A DNA stretch of 64,000 nucleotides, taken from contig CM026424.1 in NCBI GenBank assembly GCA_014871385.1, forward strand, positions 20,365,321 through 20,429,320. Direction: 5' to 3'. The translations under genes and the position numbers were made by a program. Below the pieces are notes generated by a model. It was not told the origin of the DNA. It made no database searches and saw nothing but the letters and a program-made list of their open reading frames with translations. Shown piece by piece: positions 61,909 to 64,000 of this stretch (within the stretch, counting starts at the first letter, position 1; each line of letters begins with the position of its first letter). This DNA comes from Ceratodon purpureus (Eukaryota > Streptophyta > Bryopsida > Pseudoditrichales > Ditrichaceae).

Positions 61909-62574
61909 GAGTGCAAAGTTCATGTTCTGTAGAATAGTGTGCCATTCATCACAGTACAACTACTTTATACACCATCTACCATTACCTACTCTTCCCTTTG
62001 GTTTCAATTATAATGTACATTTCAATTGCAAATTGAAAATGAGCTTCCAAAGTTGTTCTTGGGAAGCTTTAGCGCATACCGTGATCATCAGCCTCCCATG
62101 CGAAACACAAAACTAGTAGCAATAGACTGAACCCCACCAAAAACCCTACGAAGGGTACAAGGAACAAGGTGGAAATTGTTTAGAGAGTTAATTACAAAAG
62201 GAGTCACTGGATTGGATCGATGATTTCAAAGGTAACAAAAGACCGGAGAGTCCCAAAATCGAGTGCATGACACTCCGGAGATGGTGACACAACACAAATG
62301 CCAACAGCTAGGCACGAGACTTGTAGGAGCTCTTCCGTCCACCACAACCAACCCTAAAACTATATCATACGATCACTAGGCTGCACTGAAATGAACAATA
62401 TGTACAAACTGAACGGCAACGTGCATGACCTCATACACTCACCAAAAAAGCTAATGGAAACACTACTTTCCACCAAGACAAATACAAAGCACTCTGTGAG
62501 AGCTCCCTTGTGCACCAAAAGAACCCGACGCCACATGAATGACCAGCCTCCATCAATGTCATGATGTGCAGATT
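61909..62574. other. Spacer between convergent genes
   Basis: It holds the 3' flanks of the uncharacterised gene and of the pogo-like gene. No feature was recognised. Confidence 0.45.
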
Positions 62575-63783
62575 CTAGAGGTGGTCGTGTGCCAGTGGCA
62601 TATTGGTATCTTCGACATGGCCAACATGGCCGACATGGCCGACATGGCCAACATGATGGACATGGTCGACGTGGTCGACATGATGGACATGATCGACATG
62701 ATCGACATGATCGACGGCCCAATCTGAAACACCGACATCTGCCACCGTACCGACACCCTCAAGATTTTGCTGCCCCTGCACTTCCTTTGATGGCCGAGAT
62801 TTCCATTGGACCAAGTTTTCCAGATCCGGATGTCTCCTGCGAAAACGCTTCATCCAGCTTTTTCCCGGTATACCGTCTACAAACGGTGTAGGTCTTGTTT
62901 GGGTGAGTTGTGCCACCTTCATCTTTAGCTGGGCAGGTGTAAGAGGGTGGCCTGAGTTTTGCATTCTCTGAAGGAAGTTCTTTAAGTCGTTCTCCTCTTC
63001 GTCATTTAGTATGCGTTCACGTCCTCGTTTCCTACCTTTCCTTTTTCCAAATAAATGGTCTCTTACTGAAGATGCAGGTATGTTCACTGCTTTGGCCGCA
63101 GTCAATATCTTAGTTCCTCCCTCTATCATCTCAATCGCCTTGTCCAAATGCGCTGTAGACCATAGACCGTTTTTCCTGGGTGTTTTTTTTTCGACTACCA
63201 TATTCGCTGGATCCAAAGGATTTACTTCCGCAGCTGTAGCAGACTTGGTCACTCTCCTCCGTGTCGGAACTATGTCTAGGTGCTCTGCTTCATTCTGTCC
63301 CGATTCGTTACCGTTGCCCTGTTGAATTTCTTGTCCTGTACTCAGTCTGATAGAGGACGGTCGGCGCCCCGAACTGGCTGGAAGTCTTGGCGCCCTCAAT
63401 GTATTAGCTATGCCGTGCATTTCAAGGGCACATACACGGTCGCACCACATCAGATCATCACCTTGGATAGAAGAGTTCTCTAGAGGAGATTGCATGAGGT
63501 TGGCTTCAGTGGCTCGACGGGATATATTTCGGAATAAAAATTCCATCGTGGCCTCAATAGATTCTGCTGCTTCGTATAGCCCTTTCCTTCGCTCCCATTT
63601 CGACTCCAAATTGACACAAGTGCACTTGGGATCCACTTCCAGCATTCGTTTAGTCTTCTGTACCACTTGTACGCAGTTCTTGAAGGAATTTAGTACCTCC
63701 TTCAGATTCTGTCCTGCTATCTTGACAATTTCATCTGCCTCCTGCTCTGCCTCGACTGAATTTCTGGTTTTTCTTGGCGCCAT
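62575..63783 (-). CDS. Psq + CENPB-type helix-turn-helix protein without DDE domain
   Basis: A single 402-residue frame from the ATG at 63783. The first 170 residues are helical and unassigned. A Psq-type helix-turn-helix spans about 207-248 (LWSTAHLDKAIEMIEGGTKI, IPASSVRDHLFGKRKGRKRG). A CENPB-type helix-turn-helix follows at about 254-322 (DEEENDLKNFLQRMQ, GKSWMKRFRRRHPDL). This pair is the DNA-binding end of pogo/Tigger-type Tc1-Mariner transposases, but the DDE nuclease that should follow is absent. The C-terminus is instead a His/Val/Asp repeat tail (357-390) coded by a 9-bp minisatellite. It is either a domesticated DNA-binding protein or a 3'-truncated transposon gene. The frame is unbroken. 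No terminal repeats are visible within the window. Confidence 0.8.
   Translation of the reverse strand: MAPRKTRNSVEAEQEADEIVKIAGQNLKEVLNSFKNCVQVVQKTKRMLEVDPKCTCVNLESKWERRKGLYEAAESIEATMEFLFRNISRRATEANLMQSPLENSSIQGDDLMWCDRVCALEMHGIANTLRAPRLPASSGRRPSSIRLSTGQEIQQGNGNESGQNEAEHLDIVPTRRRVTKSATAAEVNPLDPANMVVEKKTPRKNGLWSTAHLDKAIEMIEGGTKILTAAKAVNIPASSVRDHLFGKRKGRKRGRERILNDEEENDLKNFLQRMQNSGHPLTPAQLKMKVAQLTQTRPTPFVDGIPGKSWMKRFRRRHPDLENLVQWKSRPSKEVQGQQNLEGVGTVADVGVSDWAVDHVDHVDHVHHVDHVDHVHHVGHVGHVGHVGHVEDTNMPLAHDHL
62611..62715. repeat. 9-bp minisatellite inside the pogo-like gene
   Basis: About eleven units of GACATGGCC/GACATGATC type. Because the unit is a multiple of three and free of stops, frames on both strands stay open here; only the long minus-strand frame is credible. 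Confidence 0.95.
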
Positions 63784-64000
63784 CTTTCTACACCTGTACT
63801 AGCCTGGGAAATTCAAAAATTAACCTACTCAACTGCAACGACAAATGACTCTGTCATCTTTGCACCTGTGACGCATAACTGCCTTCAGTGTTATGTTGCA
63901 CAACTCTTCCTACAAGTGCCTGTACCAACACCAATGCACAGAGTAAACACACAAAAAACATACTGAGGTCAGTAGAATCTAAGCTGCCCAGCACAGTACA

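Noticed and set aside
62539-62891. Several overlapping frames of Asp-Met, His-Gly-Arg, Cys-Arg and Met-Ser repeats
   Set aside because: The 9-bp minisatellite is open in most frames on both strands; only the 402-codon minus-strand frame carries recognisable domains.

Overview
The window looks like nuclear DNA of a land plant, most likely a moss or another non-seed plant. The genes have many short introns, and several families are plant-specific: Dof-like zinc fingers, B3 DNA-binding proteins, a plastid-type amidophosphoribosyltransferase and an ACC-synthase-like enzyme. Well-kept genes sit in three moderately GC-rich islands. These are separated by very AT-rich tracts (about 16.06-23.9 kb, much of 34.4-48.2 kb, and 55.0-56.5 kb) that hold only transposon remains, repeats and broken coding pieces. 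The species call is inference; no marker in the window settles it.

Layout. 0-15.5 kb: a partial tandem Dof-like gene (-), SEC61 gamma (+), an ACC-synthase-like aminotransferase (-, 12 exons), URI prefoldin (+, 7 exons), tRNA-His(GTG) (+), a basic/acidic/coiled-coil protein whose architecture recalls HEXIM (+), and mitochondrial ribosomal protein bL12m (-). 16-23.9 kb: AT-rich tract with a nested pair of TTAA-flanked foldback elements, a repeat with a tRNA-Met-like module, a second copy of the Dof-like gene tail, and a B3-like fragment. 23,988-29,339: one PIF/Harbinger transposon with a SANT/Myb-like gene and a DDE transposase in convergent orientation, each carrying one in-frame stop. 30.2-33.1 kb: inositol-3-phosphate synthase (-, 9 exons). 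34.4-48.2 kb: a further foldback element, a GC-rich MITE, hairpins, tandem duplications and broken coding tracts.

49.4-64 kb: amidophosphoribosyltransferase (+, 5 exons), a two-B3-domain protein (-, 3 exons), a calcineurin-like metallophosphoesterase (-, 6 exons, one GC-AG intron), an uncharacterised conserved protein with a possible zinc site (+, 3 exons), and a pogo/CENP-B-like protein with Psq and CENPB helix-turn-helix domains but no DDE domain (-).

The host genes are not a cluster. They are separate housekeeping functions: protein translocation, purine synthesis, inositol synthesis, mitochondrial translation and prefoldin/RNA polymerase assembly. Several promoters share telo-box motifs (TAGGGTTTAG or its complement). 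The most unusual candidates are the HEXIM-like protein, the tandem Dof-like fingers and their dispersed relative, and the family of TTAA/CCCC foldback elements. Exon borders were read by eye from GT/AG signals, reading-frame continuity and family alignment from memory. No database search was run.
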